A stretch of 64,000 nucleotides of DNA, taken from assembly GCF_021654035.1 (NCBI RefSeq), contig NZ_JAJPDW010000001.1:682001-746000 (forward strand), in the 5' to 3' direction. Positions 42,835 through 50,436 of the stretch are shown piece after piece (positions within the stretch are counted from its first letter, which is position 1; the number at the start of each line of letters is the position of its first letter). The notes below the pieces were generated by a model. That model ran no database searches, was not told the origin of the DNA, and saw nothing but the letters and a program-made list of their open reading frames with translations. Made by a program: the position numbers and the translations under genes. This DNA is from Microbacterium aurantiacum. GTDB taxonomy: Bacteria > Actinomycetota > Actinomycetes > Actinomycetales > Microbacteriaceae.

Positions 42835-43842
42835 TCAGGCCTCGTGAGGCTGGGACGTCTGCGCGAGGACGGCGTGGCAGCGGCTGAGGCGCGCACGCCA
42901 CCACGCGGCGCGCTCGGGGGAGGCGGCGTGACGCACGAGCAGTGCGGGATCCGCGGCCACCCGCGCCGCGGGGATCACGCCGCCGCGGGGGCGCAGGGGC
43001 ACGGCCGCGACATCCGCGGTGAGGAGTGAGGCGGTGCCGAGTCCGCAGTCGAAGTCGAGCGCGGGCAGGGCGGCGGCCAGTGCCGCGCCCATCGACAGCC
43101 CGACGGAGGTGTCGAGCGCGCTCGAGACGACGGCGGGAAGGCCCGCCTGCTCGATCACCGCGAGCGCGCGTCGGATGCCGCCGAGGGGCTGGGCCTTCAC
43201 CACGAGGATGTCGGCGGCGCCCGCCCGCGCGACCGCGATCGGATCCTCGGCCTTGCGGACGCTCTCGTCGGCGGCGATCGGGATGCCCATGTAGCGGATG
43301 CGGCGCCGCAGCTCCGCGAGCTCGTCGACGCTCGCGCACGGCTGCTCGACGTACTCCAGGTCGAACTCGGCGAGCGCATGGACGGCGTGCTCGGCCTCGT
43401 CGACGTTCCAGCCGGCGTTCGCGTCCACGCGGATCCGGCCCTCCGGTCCGACGGCTTCGCGGACGGCCCGCACCCGCGCGACGTCGTCGCCCAGGCGCTG
43501 ACCGGCCTCGGCGACCTTGACCTTGGCGGTGCGGCATCCGTCGAAGCGGGAGAGGACCTCGGCGACCCGCTCAGCGGGGACGGCGGGGACCGTGGCGTTC
43601 ACGGGGATGTCGGCGCGGAGGGCACGGGGCGCCGGCATCCACCCGAAATCGATCGCGCCGGCGAGCCAGTGCGCCGACTCGGCGTCGTCGTACTCGACGA
43701 ACGGGGAGAACTCCGTCCAGCCCTCGGGGCCTTCGAGGAGCATCGCCTCGCGCACCTCGATGCCGCGGAAGCGCGTCGCGAGCGGCAGCGCCACGACGTG
43801 GGCGGAGGCGAGGAGGTCGGCGAGGGGAGGGAGGGCCGTCAC
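42835..43842 (-). CDS. menC: o-Succinylbenzoate synthase
   Basis: 335-residue enolase-superfamily enzyme that dehydrates SHCHC to o-succinylbenzoate in menaquinone biosynthesis. Full catalytic set seen: Lys107/Lys109 in AKVKV, metal ligands Asp140 (RVDANAGWN), Glu166 (YVEQPC) and Asp192 (AADES), and the second base Lys216 (VVKAQP). GTG 43842 with AGGA 8 nt upstream. It ends 7 bp from the converging TetR gene. Confidence 0.94.
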   Translation of the reverse strand: MTALPPLADLLASAHVVALPLATRFRGIEVREAMLLEGPEGWTEFSPFVEYDDAESAHWLAGAIDFGWMPAPRALRADIPVNATVPAVPAERVAEVLSRFDGCRTAKVKVAEAGQRLGDDVARVRAVREAVGPEGRIRVDANAGWNVDEAEHAVHALAEFDLEYVEQPCASVDELAELRRRIRYMGIPIAADESVRKAEDPIAVARAGAADILVVKAQPLGGIRRALAVIEQAGLPAVVSSALDTSVGLSMGAALAAALPALDFDCGLGTASLLTADVAAVPLRPRGGVIPAARVAADPALLVRHAASPERAAWWRARLSRCHAVLAQTSQPHEA

Positions 43843-43889
43843 GTCGTCATCCTGACACAGGGTGGCCGGACATCCATTGACCCTCGACA

Positions 43890-43910
43890 ATATTGTGTGT
43901 CACACGGTAT
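43890..43910. promoter_or_regulatory. 21-bp imperfect palindrome before the PadR gene
   Basis: ATA-TT-GTGTG-T-CACAC-GG-TAT is symmetric around T43900 except for the TT/GG pair in the arms. It ends 11 bp before the PadR GTG at 43921 and about 50 bp from the menC start, and is a likely PadR operator. A TATTGT inside it could be the -10 box. Confidence 0.65.
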
Positions 43911-43920
43911 CGTGCGTGAC

Positions 43921-44256
43921 GTGGAAGAGACAGCGACCCTCGAGACCCACGTGCAGGAGCTGCGGCGCGGCACCATCGTCCTGGCATGCCTCCGCCTCCT
44001 GCGCACCGACGGGTACGGGTACGGCCTGCTCGAAGACCTGCAGACCCGGGGATTCGACACCGATGCGAACACCCTCTACCCGCTCCTTCGCCGACTCGAG
44101 AAGCAGGGGCACCTGACGAGCGTCTGGAACACCGACGAGGCGCGACCGCGGAAGTTCTACCGCACCACCGCGAGTGGTGAGTGGCTGGCCGCCGCACTCA
44201 CGAGAGATTTCGCGGCGATCGCATCGTCGATCGCCGCCCTACCCGAGGAGGACTGA
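43921..44256 (+). CDS. PadR-family transcriptional regulator
   Basis: 111 residues. PadR winged helix: VQELRRGTIVLACLRLL, then DGYGYGLLEDLQTRGFD and NTLYPLLRRLEKQGHLTSVW, with the wing RPRKFYRTTASG. GTG 43921 is used; GTG 43912 in the same frame is an alternative, and neither has a ribosome site. Paired with a HAAS-type membrane gene that starts 1 nt after its stop, the usual PadR/HAAS couple that senses envelope stress (family knowledge). Confidence 0.88.
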   Translation: MEETATLETHVQELRRGTIVLACLRLLRTDGYGYGLLEDLQTRGFDTDANTLYPLLRRLEKQGHLTSVWNTDEARPRKFYRTTASGEWLAAALTRDFAAIASSIAALPEED

Positions 44257-44257
44257 G

Positions 44258-45220
44258 ATGACCGAGGTCACTCTCACCGACAGGTACATCGGCGCCACCG
44301 TCCGGACCGTGCCCGAGCGGCAGCGGGCGGACCTCGCCGCAGAGCTGCGGAGCTCGATCGCCGACCAGATCGAGGCGCGCGTCGAGGGCGGGGCCGATCC
44401 GGCCGAGGCGGAGCGCGCCGTCCTCACCGCCCTCGGCGACCCCGACCGCCTCGCGGCGGAGTACGCCGACCGCCCCGCGTTCCTCATCGGGCCGCGGTAC
44501 TTCTTCTCGTGGTGGCGGCTGCTGAAGCTCCTGCTCGCGATCGTGCCGGCCTGCGCGGCCGTCGGCGTCGCGATCGCCCAGACGCTCACGGGTGCGACCG
44601 TGGGGGAGGTGATCGCGGAGGTGGTCGTGGTCGTCCTGTCCGTCGTCGTCCACGTCGCGTTCTGGACCGCCCTCGTCTTCGCGATCGTCGAACGCTCGGC
44701 GCGGGCCGGGGGCGCCGGTGTCGTCGCCGAATGGTCGATCGATGCGCTGCCGGAGGTCCGTCAGAGCGGGGCGCGGCTCTCGGACCTCATCGCCACGGTC
44801 GTCTTCCTCGCCGCGGCGGCCGGGGCCGTGCTGTGGGACCGCTTCGTCGGATTCGCCTACGCGGACGGACGCGGGTGGATGCCGGTCCTCGATCCGGGGT
44901 TGTGGCCGTGGTGGATCGGCGGGCTCTTCGTCGTCCTCGTGCTCGAGGCCCTCCTCGCCGTGTACGTCTACGCTCACGGCCGGTGGACGCTCGCCGCCGC
45001 CGTGGCCAACGTCGCCCTGAACGCGGCGATCGTGATCCCGGTCCTCTGGCTCCTCGGGCAGCGACGCCTGATCGATCCGGCGTTGTTCGAGTCCGGCATC
45101 CTCTCCGGCGATGCCTCGAACCTCGAAACGGTCGTAGTGGCCGTCGTCGGCGTGGGGGCGGTCGCGGTCGCCGTCTGGGATTCGGTGGACGGCTTCGTCA
45201 AGGCGCGTCGGACGAGCTGA
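44258..45220 (+). CDS. HAAS-domain (permease-prefix-type) membrane protein
   Basis: 320 residues. N-terminal helical HAAS-like segment (about 1-75: DRYIGATVRTVPERQRADLAAEL, then VLTALGDPDRLAAEYADRP) typical of PadR partners, followed by about six hydrophobic segments (SWWRLLKLLLAIVPACAAVGV; GEVIAEVVVVVLSVVVHVAFWTALVFAIV; and four more). ATG 44258 directly follows the PadR stop, so the two genes are one operon. Confidence 0.8.
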   Translation: MTEVTLTDRYIGATVRTVPERQRADLAAELRSSIADQIEARVEGGADPAEAERAVLTALGDPDRLAAEYADRPAFLIGPRYFFSWWRLLKLLLAIVPACAAVGVAIAQTLTGATVGEVIAEVVVVVLSVVVHVAFWTALVFAIVERSARAGGAGVVAEWSIDALPEVRQSGARLSDLIATVVFLAAAAGAVLWDRFVGFAYADGRGWMPVLDPGLWPWWIGGLFVVLVLEALLAVYVYAHGRWTLAAAVANVALNAAIVIPVLWLLGQRRLIDPALFESGILSGDASNLETVVVAVVGVGAVAVAVWDSVDGFVKARRTS

Positions 45221-45295
45221 GGCTGGATGCGCCGGGGCGCGTCCCGATCGTCCGGCCGCGCGTCCTGTCCGGCCGGGCGCTCCTATCCTGGGACG

Positions 45296-46096
45296 ATGCC
45301 TCAGCTCGACACCCCCGTACGCCTCGGCGTGCAGCTCCAGCCCCAGCACGTCACCTACTCGCAGCTGCGCGACGCCGTGGCGCGGCTGGAGGAGATGGGC
45401 GTCGACATCCTGTTCAACTGGGACCACTTCTTCCCGCTGTTCGGCGAACCCGACGGTGCGCACTTCGAGTCGTGGACGATGCTCGCAGCGTGGGCCGAGC
45501 AGACCGAGCGGGTCGAGTTCGGGGCGCTCGTGAACTGCAACTCGTACCGCAACCCCGACCTGCAAGCCGATATGGCCCGCACGATCGATCACATTTCCGC
45601 GCGTGGGACCGGCACGGGACGGTTCATCTTCGGTACGGGGTCGGGCTGGTTCGCGCGCGACTACGAGGAGTACGGGTACGAGTTCGGCACCGCCGGCTCG
45701 AGACTCGACGACCTCGCCGACGGACTCGCACGGATCGAGAGGCGGTGGGCTGCGCTCAACCCCGCTCCGACGCGGGAGATTCCGGTGATGATCGGCGGGA
45801 GGGGCGAGCAGAAGACGCTCCGGCTCGTCGCCCGCCACGCCGACATCTGGCACAGCTTCGTCGCACCCGACGAGGTCGCGCACAAGCTCGACGTGATCGC
45901 CCGGTGGTCCGAGAAGGAGGAGCGCGACACCTCCGGCCTCATCGTCTCGAACGAGCTGCGCGACCGGAGCGAGGCGGACGCCGACGCTCTGTACGCCGTG
46001 GGGACCCGGTTGTTCACGCTCGGCTTCTCGGGTCCGGAGTGGGACTACGACGTCGTGCGCTCGTGGCTCCGCTGGCGCGACGCGAAGAACGCCTGA
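45296..46096 (+). CDS. LLM-class (luciferase-like, F420-dependent type) oxidoreductase
   Basis: 266 residues, TIM barrel. Start VRLGVQLQPQHVTYSQLRD, then WDHFFPLFGEP, FGALVNCNSYRNPDLQADMARTID and the GTGSGWFARDYEEYG loop match the F420-dependent LLM class; IPVMIGGRGEQKTLRLVARHAD is the later phosphate/cofactor-binding turn. Substrate unknown. ATG 45296 follows TATCCT with a 6-nt spacer (leaderless). Confidence 0.88.
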   Translation: MPQLDTPVRLGVQLQPQHVTYSQLRDAVARLEEMGVDILFNWDHFFPLFGEPDGAHFESWTMLAAWAEQTERVEFGALVNCNSYRNPDLQADMARTIDHISARGTGTGRFIFGTGSGWFARDYEEYGYEFGTAGSRLDDLADGLARIERRWAALNPAPTREIPVMIGGRGEQKTLRLVARHADIWHSFVAPDEVAHKLDVIARWSEKEERDTSGLIVSNELRDRSEADADALYAVGTRLFTLGFSGPEWDYDVVRSWLRWRDAKNA

Positions 46097-46129
46097 CCCG
46101 GGCGCGCCGCGCTGCGCGCCGCGCGCCGC

Positions 46130-46205
46130 GTGAAAAACGCGGGAGATATCGTCCAGAACGGGCCCCGCGAGCCCCGACACGCCGGAAATCTCCCCGGGGT
46201 TTGAC
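46130..46205. repeat. Intergenic palindromic repeat, copy 1 (76 nt)
   Basis: Arms GTGAAAAACGCGGGAGA (46130-46146) and TCTCCCCGGGGTTTGAC (46189-46205) can pair imperfectly; core CCGACACGCCG at 46174-46184. Identical in length to copy 2 (46714-46789) and 65 of 76 bases match. It lies in the gap between the LLM gene and the next membrane gene; the remainder of the gap is GC-rich without features. Confidence 0.85.
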
Positions 46206-46289
46206 GAGGTGTCCGGCATCCCCCCGGTTCGCTTGTCGCGTCTTGCGGGTCGGACGGCGCCGCATCCGCAACACTCGTCGAGTGATCGG

Positions 46290-46676
46290 TCAGATGAGGC
46301 GGGCGAAGGCCAGGGCGGGGATCCAGGCGGAGGTGAAGAGGGCGTAGCCCGCGGTCACCGAGGTGAGCACGAGGCCGATGCGGGCGATGGTGCGGGCCGC
46401 ACGCGGGTGCGCACGCGCCACGACCAGCGCCAGCGCGACCGGGACGATCGCGCTGATCGCGACCAGGGCCGTGCCGACCTGCGCGGCGGAGACACGGTCG
46501 CTCGGGAAGCAGTTCCTCGGGCCGGGCATGCTCAGTGCGCAGGCCTCGGGGCCGGTCGGCACCACCACCAGCCACAGGATGCCGAGCCCGACCGCGGCGG
46601 TCACGATGACCGCGGCGACCACCGCATGCAACCGGCGGTCTGTCTCGGGCGCGACCCGCAAGGTCGGGGAGCTCAT
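46290..46676 (-). CDS. Small membrane protein (128 aa, three predicted TM segments)
   Basis: Hydrophobic segments at about 16-38, 65-86 and 97-120. The first outside loop carries two Cys in EACALSMPGPRNCFPSD, possibly a disulfide. No family recognised. ATG 46676. Remarkably it is bracketed by the two copies of the 76-nt repeat. Confidence 0.65.
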   Translation of the reverse strand: MSSPTLRVAPETDRRLHAVVAAVIVTAAVGLGILWLVVVPTGPEACALSMPGPRNCFPSDRVSAAQVGTALVAISAIVPVALALVVARAHPRAARTIARIGLVLTSVTAGYALFTSAWIPALAFARLI

Positions 46677-46713
46677 GGAGCCGACTGTAGCGGCGCAGTT
46701 GCGCGGGCTCCCG

Positions 46714-46789
46714 GTGAAAGACGCGGGAGAAATCGGCCCGAAGGGGCCCCGAGAGGGCCGACACGCCGCAGATCTCCCCGGGGTTTCAC
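46714..46789. repeat. Intergenic palindromic repeat, copy 2 (76 nt)
   Basis: Arms GTGAAAGACGCGGGAGA (46714-46730) and TCTCCCCGGGGTTTCAC (46773-46789) pair at 13 of 17 positions; an inner stem CGGCCC/GGGCCG is possible; core CCGACACGCCG at 46758-46768. It lies 38 bp upstream of the membrane gene it brackets and 28 bp after the DUF4166 gene end. Confidence 0.85.
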
Positions 46790-46816
46790 GAGGTCGCGCG
46801 CGGCGACCCGGCGAAC

Positions 46817-47485
46817 TCAGACGCGGGGCTCGTGCCGGAGGGGCAGGAGACGCGGCGGCACAGGGCCGGCCGGCATCCACTCGCACACGAAGCTGCCGCG
46901 ATAGCCGAACAGGAAGCCGAATCGGTCGTTGTGCACCTCGAGGTCGATGTGGAACCGGCCGTCGGCGTCGTCGAACCGCTCGCGCAACGTCGCCCGCCCG
47001 CTGAGCGACATCGGAAACCGGAACGACACCGGCCCCTCGTGGAACCGCTGCGCCCCCGACCGGAGGAGCAGCGAACCGTCGTCCTGCACGCTCAGGTCCA
47101 GATCGACGGCCAGGTGCTGGTGCGTCCCGAGGTAGTCGACGACCCGCCCGTCGCTGAGGATCATGGTCGCGTCGAACCGTCGGCGCTTCCCGTCGATCAC
47201 GTACTCGCGGACGAAGGTCACCGTCTCCCGCCCGAACGGGTCGAGGTAGGGGCGGTTGTCGATCCGGAACGGCACGTTCTCACTGACATCCGGAATGAGG
47301 ATGTTCCGCATCCGTCCGATCTGCAGGAACGGCACGGTCCACCACGGGCCGCGCCGGATCTGCGTCATCACCCCGGTGCCGACGCAGGCCTCACCGCCGA
47401 GCCGCACGTCGAAACGCCGTTGCAGCATCGGATGCAGTCGGCTGAACGCGTCCTCGCCGAGCGCCGCGCGGAACACCGAGGTCAC
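46817..47485 (-). CDS. DUF4166-domain protein
   Basis: 222 residues. Family pattern: SVFRAALGEDAFSRLHPMLQRRF, then GVMTQIRRGPWWTVPFL near the start, GRETVTFVREY in the middle and HNDRFGFLFGYRGSFVCEW near the end. Function unknown; DUF4166 proteins are often linked with lipid- or NAD-binding partners. The GTG at 47485 overlaps the stop of the SRPBCC gene (GTGA), so the two are co-translated. Confidence 0.82.
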   Translation of the reverse strand: MTSVFRAALGEDAFSRLHPMLQRRFDVRLGGEACVGTGVMTQIRRGPWWTVPFLQIGRMRNILIPDVSENVPFRIDNRPYLDPFGRETVTFVREYVIDGKRRRFDATMILSDGRVVDYLGTHQHLAVDLDLSVQDDGSLLLRSGAQRFHEGPVSFRFPMSLSGRATLRERFDDADGRFHIDLEVHNDRFGFLFGYRGSFVCEWMPAGPVPPRLLPLRHEPRV

Positions 47486-48048
47486 CGGCTGTGCCTCCCG
47501 CCCTCGGGCGCGCGACGGCACCGCGCGGCGCGCGGGCGTTCCGGTCGCCAGAACCACAGGACGCTCCGCAGCGGCCATCGTTCGGGCTCCTCGCCGCGCT
47601 CGAGCCAGATGCGCAGCCGATCGAAACTCCATGCCGTCGCCCACCCGATCACCGGCCGCACGACGAGGTCGAGCACGCCCCAGCCCGGCGCGTAGTCGTA
47701 GCCCGTGAGGAAACGGATGCCGCCTCCCGCGGGCACGTAGCGCCAGTACCCGCGTCCGGACTGCAGCGGCGACAGTCGATCGGCGGTGTCGAACCGCAGT
47801 GCCGACGTGCGCGTGCCATCCGGTCGGTCGCGCTCGCCGAGGCTCACCCCGGTGCCGCGGATGACCCGGACCGGCGTCGCCCGCTCGTAGTCGAACGTCG
47901 TCGCGCCGTCCGTCGTCGTCCCGGTCGGGACGATCCGCGAGAACCGCAGGTCCCAGCGCGCGTGGGCGACCGGATTCTGCGTCGCCGTCCAGACGGCATC
48001 CATGTCCGCGGAGATGACCGTCTCCACATAGATCTGCCGCGCACCCAC
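47482..48048 (-). CDS. SRPBCC/polyketide-cyclase-like hydrophobic-ligand-binding protein
   Basis: 188 residues. N-terminal IYVETVISADMDAVWTATQNPVAHARWDLRFSRI is the classic SRPBCC start (helix-grip fold with a hydrophobic pocket), followed by antiparallel strands and a C-terminal helix AWSFDRLRIWLERGE. A basic tail follows. Ligand unknown. The GTG at 48048 follows TACGGT with a 6-nt spacer (leaderless), and the DUF4166 gene overlaps its stop. Confidence 0.8.
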   Translation of the reverse strand: MGARQIYVETVISADMDAVWTATQNPVAHARWDLRFSRIVPTGTTTDGATTFDYERATPVRVIRGTGVSLGERDRPDGTRTSALRFDTADRLSPLQSGRGYWRYVPAGGGIRFLTGYDYAPGWGVLDLVVRPVIGWATAWSFDRLRIWLERGEEPERWPLRSVLWFWRPERPRAARCRRAPEGGRHSR

Positions 48049-48156
48049 CCGTCGACCGTAGCGAGTCCGGGACGATGCCCGGGTACCCGCGCGGGCGGAT
48101 CGTCGCTTACCGTGGAAGGTGCGCTCGCCCCCGGGAGCGCAGAGCGGAAGGCACTC

Positions 48157-48567
48157 ATGAAGATCGTCGCATCGGCCGATTGGCGGGACGGACTCGAGTA
48201 CGACATCCCGGTCCTCGTCTCCGACGTCATTCCCGGCGAGCCGACCAAGTGCTTCGCGTGCGGCACCGAATCGCCGCTGCGCGAGCGGGATGAGCTGTGG
48301 GCGGTCAAGCACCGGCATCCGAAGAACCACGACGGGTTCGTGCGGTTCTACTGCATCCGGCACGTGCCGCCGTTGCCGGTCGCCCCCGCGGCCCCGGCTC
48401 CGGCACCTGCCCGCGCGCGCCGCGCTCCGGCCGTGCCGCGTGCGGAGCGCACCGTCGCCCCGCGCCGCACGCAGGACTTCGACCGCGTGCGCGCGATGTG
48501 CCCGAACTGCTTCGTGGAGGTCTCTGCGGCCGGCGAGTGCGGCATGTGCGGCTGGTCGGCGGCGTGA
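48157..48567 (+). CDS. Hypothetical protein with paired Cys motifs (possible zinc binder)
   Basis: 136 residues from ATG 48157. N-terminal CFACG (Cys pair) and a CIRH, an Ala/Pro/Arg-rich linker (about 75-100), then CPNCFVEVSAAGECGMCGW, a four-Cys zinc-ribbon-like tail. Zinc binding is likely; no family name can be given. A TACCGT box lies about 45 nt upstream. Confidence 0.6.
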   Translation: MKIVASADWRDGLEYDIPVLVSDVIPGEPTKCFACGTESPLRERDELWAVKHRHPKNHDGFVRFYCIRHVPPLPVAPAAPAPAPARARRAPAVPRAERTVAPRRTQDFDRVRAMCPNCFVEVSAAGECGMCGWSAA

Positions 48568-48603
48568 GCCGGCGCCGCCGCACCCCGACGCGAGGCTGAC
48601 CGC

Positions 48604-49311
48604 GTGAGCGACGTCGAGCTCGCCCGCATTCCCGCCGGAGTCCTCGACCTCGCCGCCGCGCGCGGCCGACCGCGGCGGCGCGTCGCCCTCGACGCCTTCG
48701 AGCTGGGGGTGTATCCCGTCACCGAGGAACAGCTCGCGGAGGTCATCGGCGAGTCCGCGGCGCACCCGCGCCGCCCCGCCGTCGGGGTGAGCTGGTTGCG
48801 TGCGATCCGTTTCTGCAACGCCCTGTCTGAGTGGGAAGGGCTCGACGCGGCCTACACGTTCGACGGCGAAGACGTCACGTGGCACGTCGATTCCGACGGC
48901 TACCGACTTCCCACCGAGGCCGAGTGGGAGTACGCCTGCCGTGCCGGATCCACCGGCGCCCACTACGGACCTCTCCGCGAGATCGCGTGGACGGCGGCCG
49001 ACGGGGTCGGCGCACCGCAAGAGGTCGGCGCGCGGCATCCGAATCTGTTCGGACTCTTCGACACGCTCGGGAACGTCTGGGAGTGGTGTTGGGATCTCTT
49101 CGATCCGGCGCAGCATCGCGCGGTGCGGGTGCTCCGCGGCGGGTCGTTCGCCGACGACGCCGGCAGCGCGCGTGCGGCGACCCGACGGGGCGACGCCCCG
49201 CGCGAGGGGTACCCCGACGTCGGCTTCCGCGTCGCCCGGGGCGGGTTCGACGCGGTCGACGCGGCGCAAGGCTGGTCGGCCCGAGAAGACCGCGACCGTG
49301 CGCTGGAGTGA
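48604..49311 (+). CDS. FGE-sulfatase/SUMF1-domain protein lacking the catalytic cysteines
   Basis: 235 residues. Clear formylglycine-generating-enzyme (C-type lectin-like) fold: FELGVYPVTEEQLAEVI, YRLPTEAEWEYACRAG, NLFGLFDTLGNVWEWCWD and VLRGGSF. The two copper-binding Cys of active FGE in the C-terminal strand region are not present: after RGGSF there is no Cys. So it is probably a non-catalytic member, a binding or EgtB/PvdO-like scaffold. GTG 48604. Confidence 0.82.
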   Translation: MSDVELARIPAGVLDLAAARGRPRRRVALDAFELGVYPVTEEQLAEVIGESAAHPRRPAVGVSWLRAIRFCNALSEWEGLDAAYTFDGEDVTWHVDSDGYRLPTEAEWEYACRAGSTGAHYGPLREIAWTAADGVGAPQEVGARHPNLFGLFDTLGNVWEWCWDLFDPAQHRAVRVLRGGSFADDAGSARAATRRGDAPREGYPDVGFRVARGGFDAVDAAQGWSAREDRDRALE

Positions 49312-49340
49312 TCGCCCGACCGTGCGCATCAGCGCGCGCG

Positions 49341-49346
49341 TAGTCT
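49341..49346 (+). promoter_or_regulatory. -10 box TAGTCT of menB
   Basis: TAGTCT lies exactly 6 nt before the GTG of menB, so a leaderless transcript is predicted. Confidence 0.65.
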
Positions 49347-49352
49347 GGGCGG

Positions 49353-50261
49353 GTGAGCGTATCGGACCTGTTCGACGAGAGTTCCTGGATGCCGGCCCCC
49401 GGCGCCCCCGACGGCGGATACACCGACATCACGTCGCACGTGTCGCTCGACGGCCGCATCGCGCGCATCGCGTTCGACCGTCCTGAGGTGCGGAACGCCT
49501 TCCGCCCGCACACGGTCGACGAGCTGTTCCGGGCCCTCGACATCGCACGTCAGGATCCGAGGATCGGGGTGGTCCTCCTCACCGGCAACGGTCCGAGCCC
49601 GAAGGACGGCGGCTGGGCGTTCTGCTCGGGCGGCGATCAGCGCATCCGCGGCCGCGACGGCTACACCTACGCCGCCGATGACGCGGTGGCGCCGGATGCC
49701 GCGCGCGCGGGCCGCCTCCACATCCTCGAGGTGCAGCGGCTCATCCGGTTCATGCCGAAGGTCGTCATCGCCGTCATCCCGGGCTGGGCCGCCGGGGGAG
49801 GGCACTCGCTGCATGTCGTGTGCGACATGTCGATCGCGAGCGCCGAGCACGGGCGCTTCAAGCAGACGGATGCCGATGTCGGCTCGTTCGACGCCGGCTA
49901 CGGATCCGCGTACTTCGCCCGCCAGATCGGGCAGAAATTCGCCCGCGAGGTCTTCTTCCTCGCCGAGGAGTACTCCGCCGAGCGCGCGTACGAGATGGGC
50001 GCCGTCAACCGGGTGGTGCCGCACGCCGAGCTCGAGCGTGAGGCGATCGCGATGGCGCGGACGATCCTGACGAAGTCGCCGACCGCGATCCGGATGCTGA
50101 AGTTCGCCTTCAACGCCGTCGACGACGGGATGGTCGGGCAGCAGGTGTTCGCCGGAGAGGCGACGCGCCTGGCCTACGGCACAGACGAGGCCGTCGAGGG
50201 GCGCGACTCCTTCCTCGAAAAGCGCGACCCGGACTGGTCGCCGTACCCCTGGCACTACTGA
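49353..50261 (+). CDS. menB: 1,4-dihydroxy-2-naphthoyl-CoA synthase
   Basis: 302 residues, crotonase fold. Forms the second ring of menaquinone from o-succinylbenzoyl-CoA. Seen: RPEVRNAFRPHTVDEL (N-terminal lid), SGGDQRIRGRDGY (CoA/substrate loop with the family Gly pair), IAVIPGWAAGGGHSLHVVCD (oxyanion hole) and KQTDADVGSFDAGYGS (catalytic Asp region). Ends DPDWSPYPWHY. Followed by the 80-nt palindromic element and menE. Confidence 0.95.
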   Translation: MSVSDLFDESSWMPAPGAPDGGYTDITSHVSLDGRIARIAFDRPEVRNAFRPHTVDELFRALDIARQDPRIGVVLLTGNGPSPKDGGWAFCSGGDQRIRGRDGYTYAADDAVAPDAARAGRLHILEVQRLIRFMPKVVIAVIPGWAAGGGHSLHVVCDMSIASAEHGRFKQTDADVGSFDAGYGSAYFARQIGQKFAREVFFLAEEYSAERAYEMGAVNRVVPHAELEREAIAMARTILTKSPTAIRMLKFAFNAVDDGMVGQQVFAGEATRLAYGTDEAVEGRDSFLEKRDPDWSPYPWHY

Positions 50262-50292
50262 TGGGGGCCGGATGCCGGCCGGGCGCGGCGGG

Positions 50293-50372
50293 CCGAACTC
50301 CTCCGATCCGGGGGCGTGAGGGCGGCGCGCGCGGCGTGTCGGCCGGTTTCGGGGCGGGGTTGAGGAGTTCGG
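50293..50372. repeat. Intergenic palindromic repeat, related copy 3 (80 nt)
   Basis: Arms CCGAACTCCTC (50293-50303) and GAGGAGTTCGG (50362-50372) match perfectly over 11 bp. It contains CGGCGTGTCGG (50332-50342), the exact reverse complement of the 11-nt core of copies 1 and 2, and on the reverse strand shares GGCCGACACGCCGC with copy 2. The arms differ from those copies. It fills the menB-menE gap. Confidence 0.75.
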
Positions 50373-50436
50373 TACAGGCGGGCGGGGTGACGACGCCCTC
50401 GCCCGCGGGGCCGACGAACCGCGGGGCGGGCCGGCC

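Noticed and set aside
46130-46789. Reading the two 76-nt repeats as the ends of a transposon carrying the membrane gene
   Set aside because: Copies lie in the same orientation, no target duplication or transposase was seen, and a third related element occurs without such a gene.
48604-49311. Active formylglycine-generating enzyme for a sulfatase
   Set aside because: The C-terminal copper cysteines are missing and no sulfatase is near.
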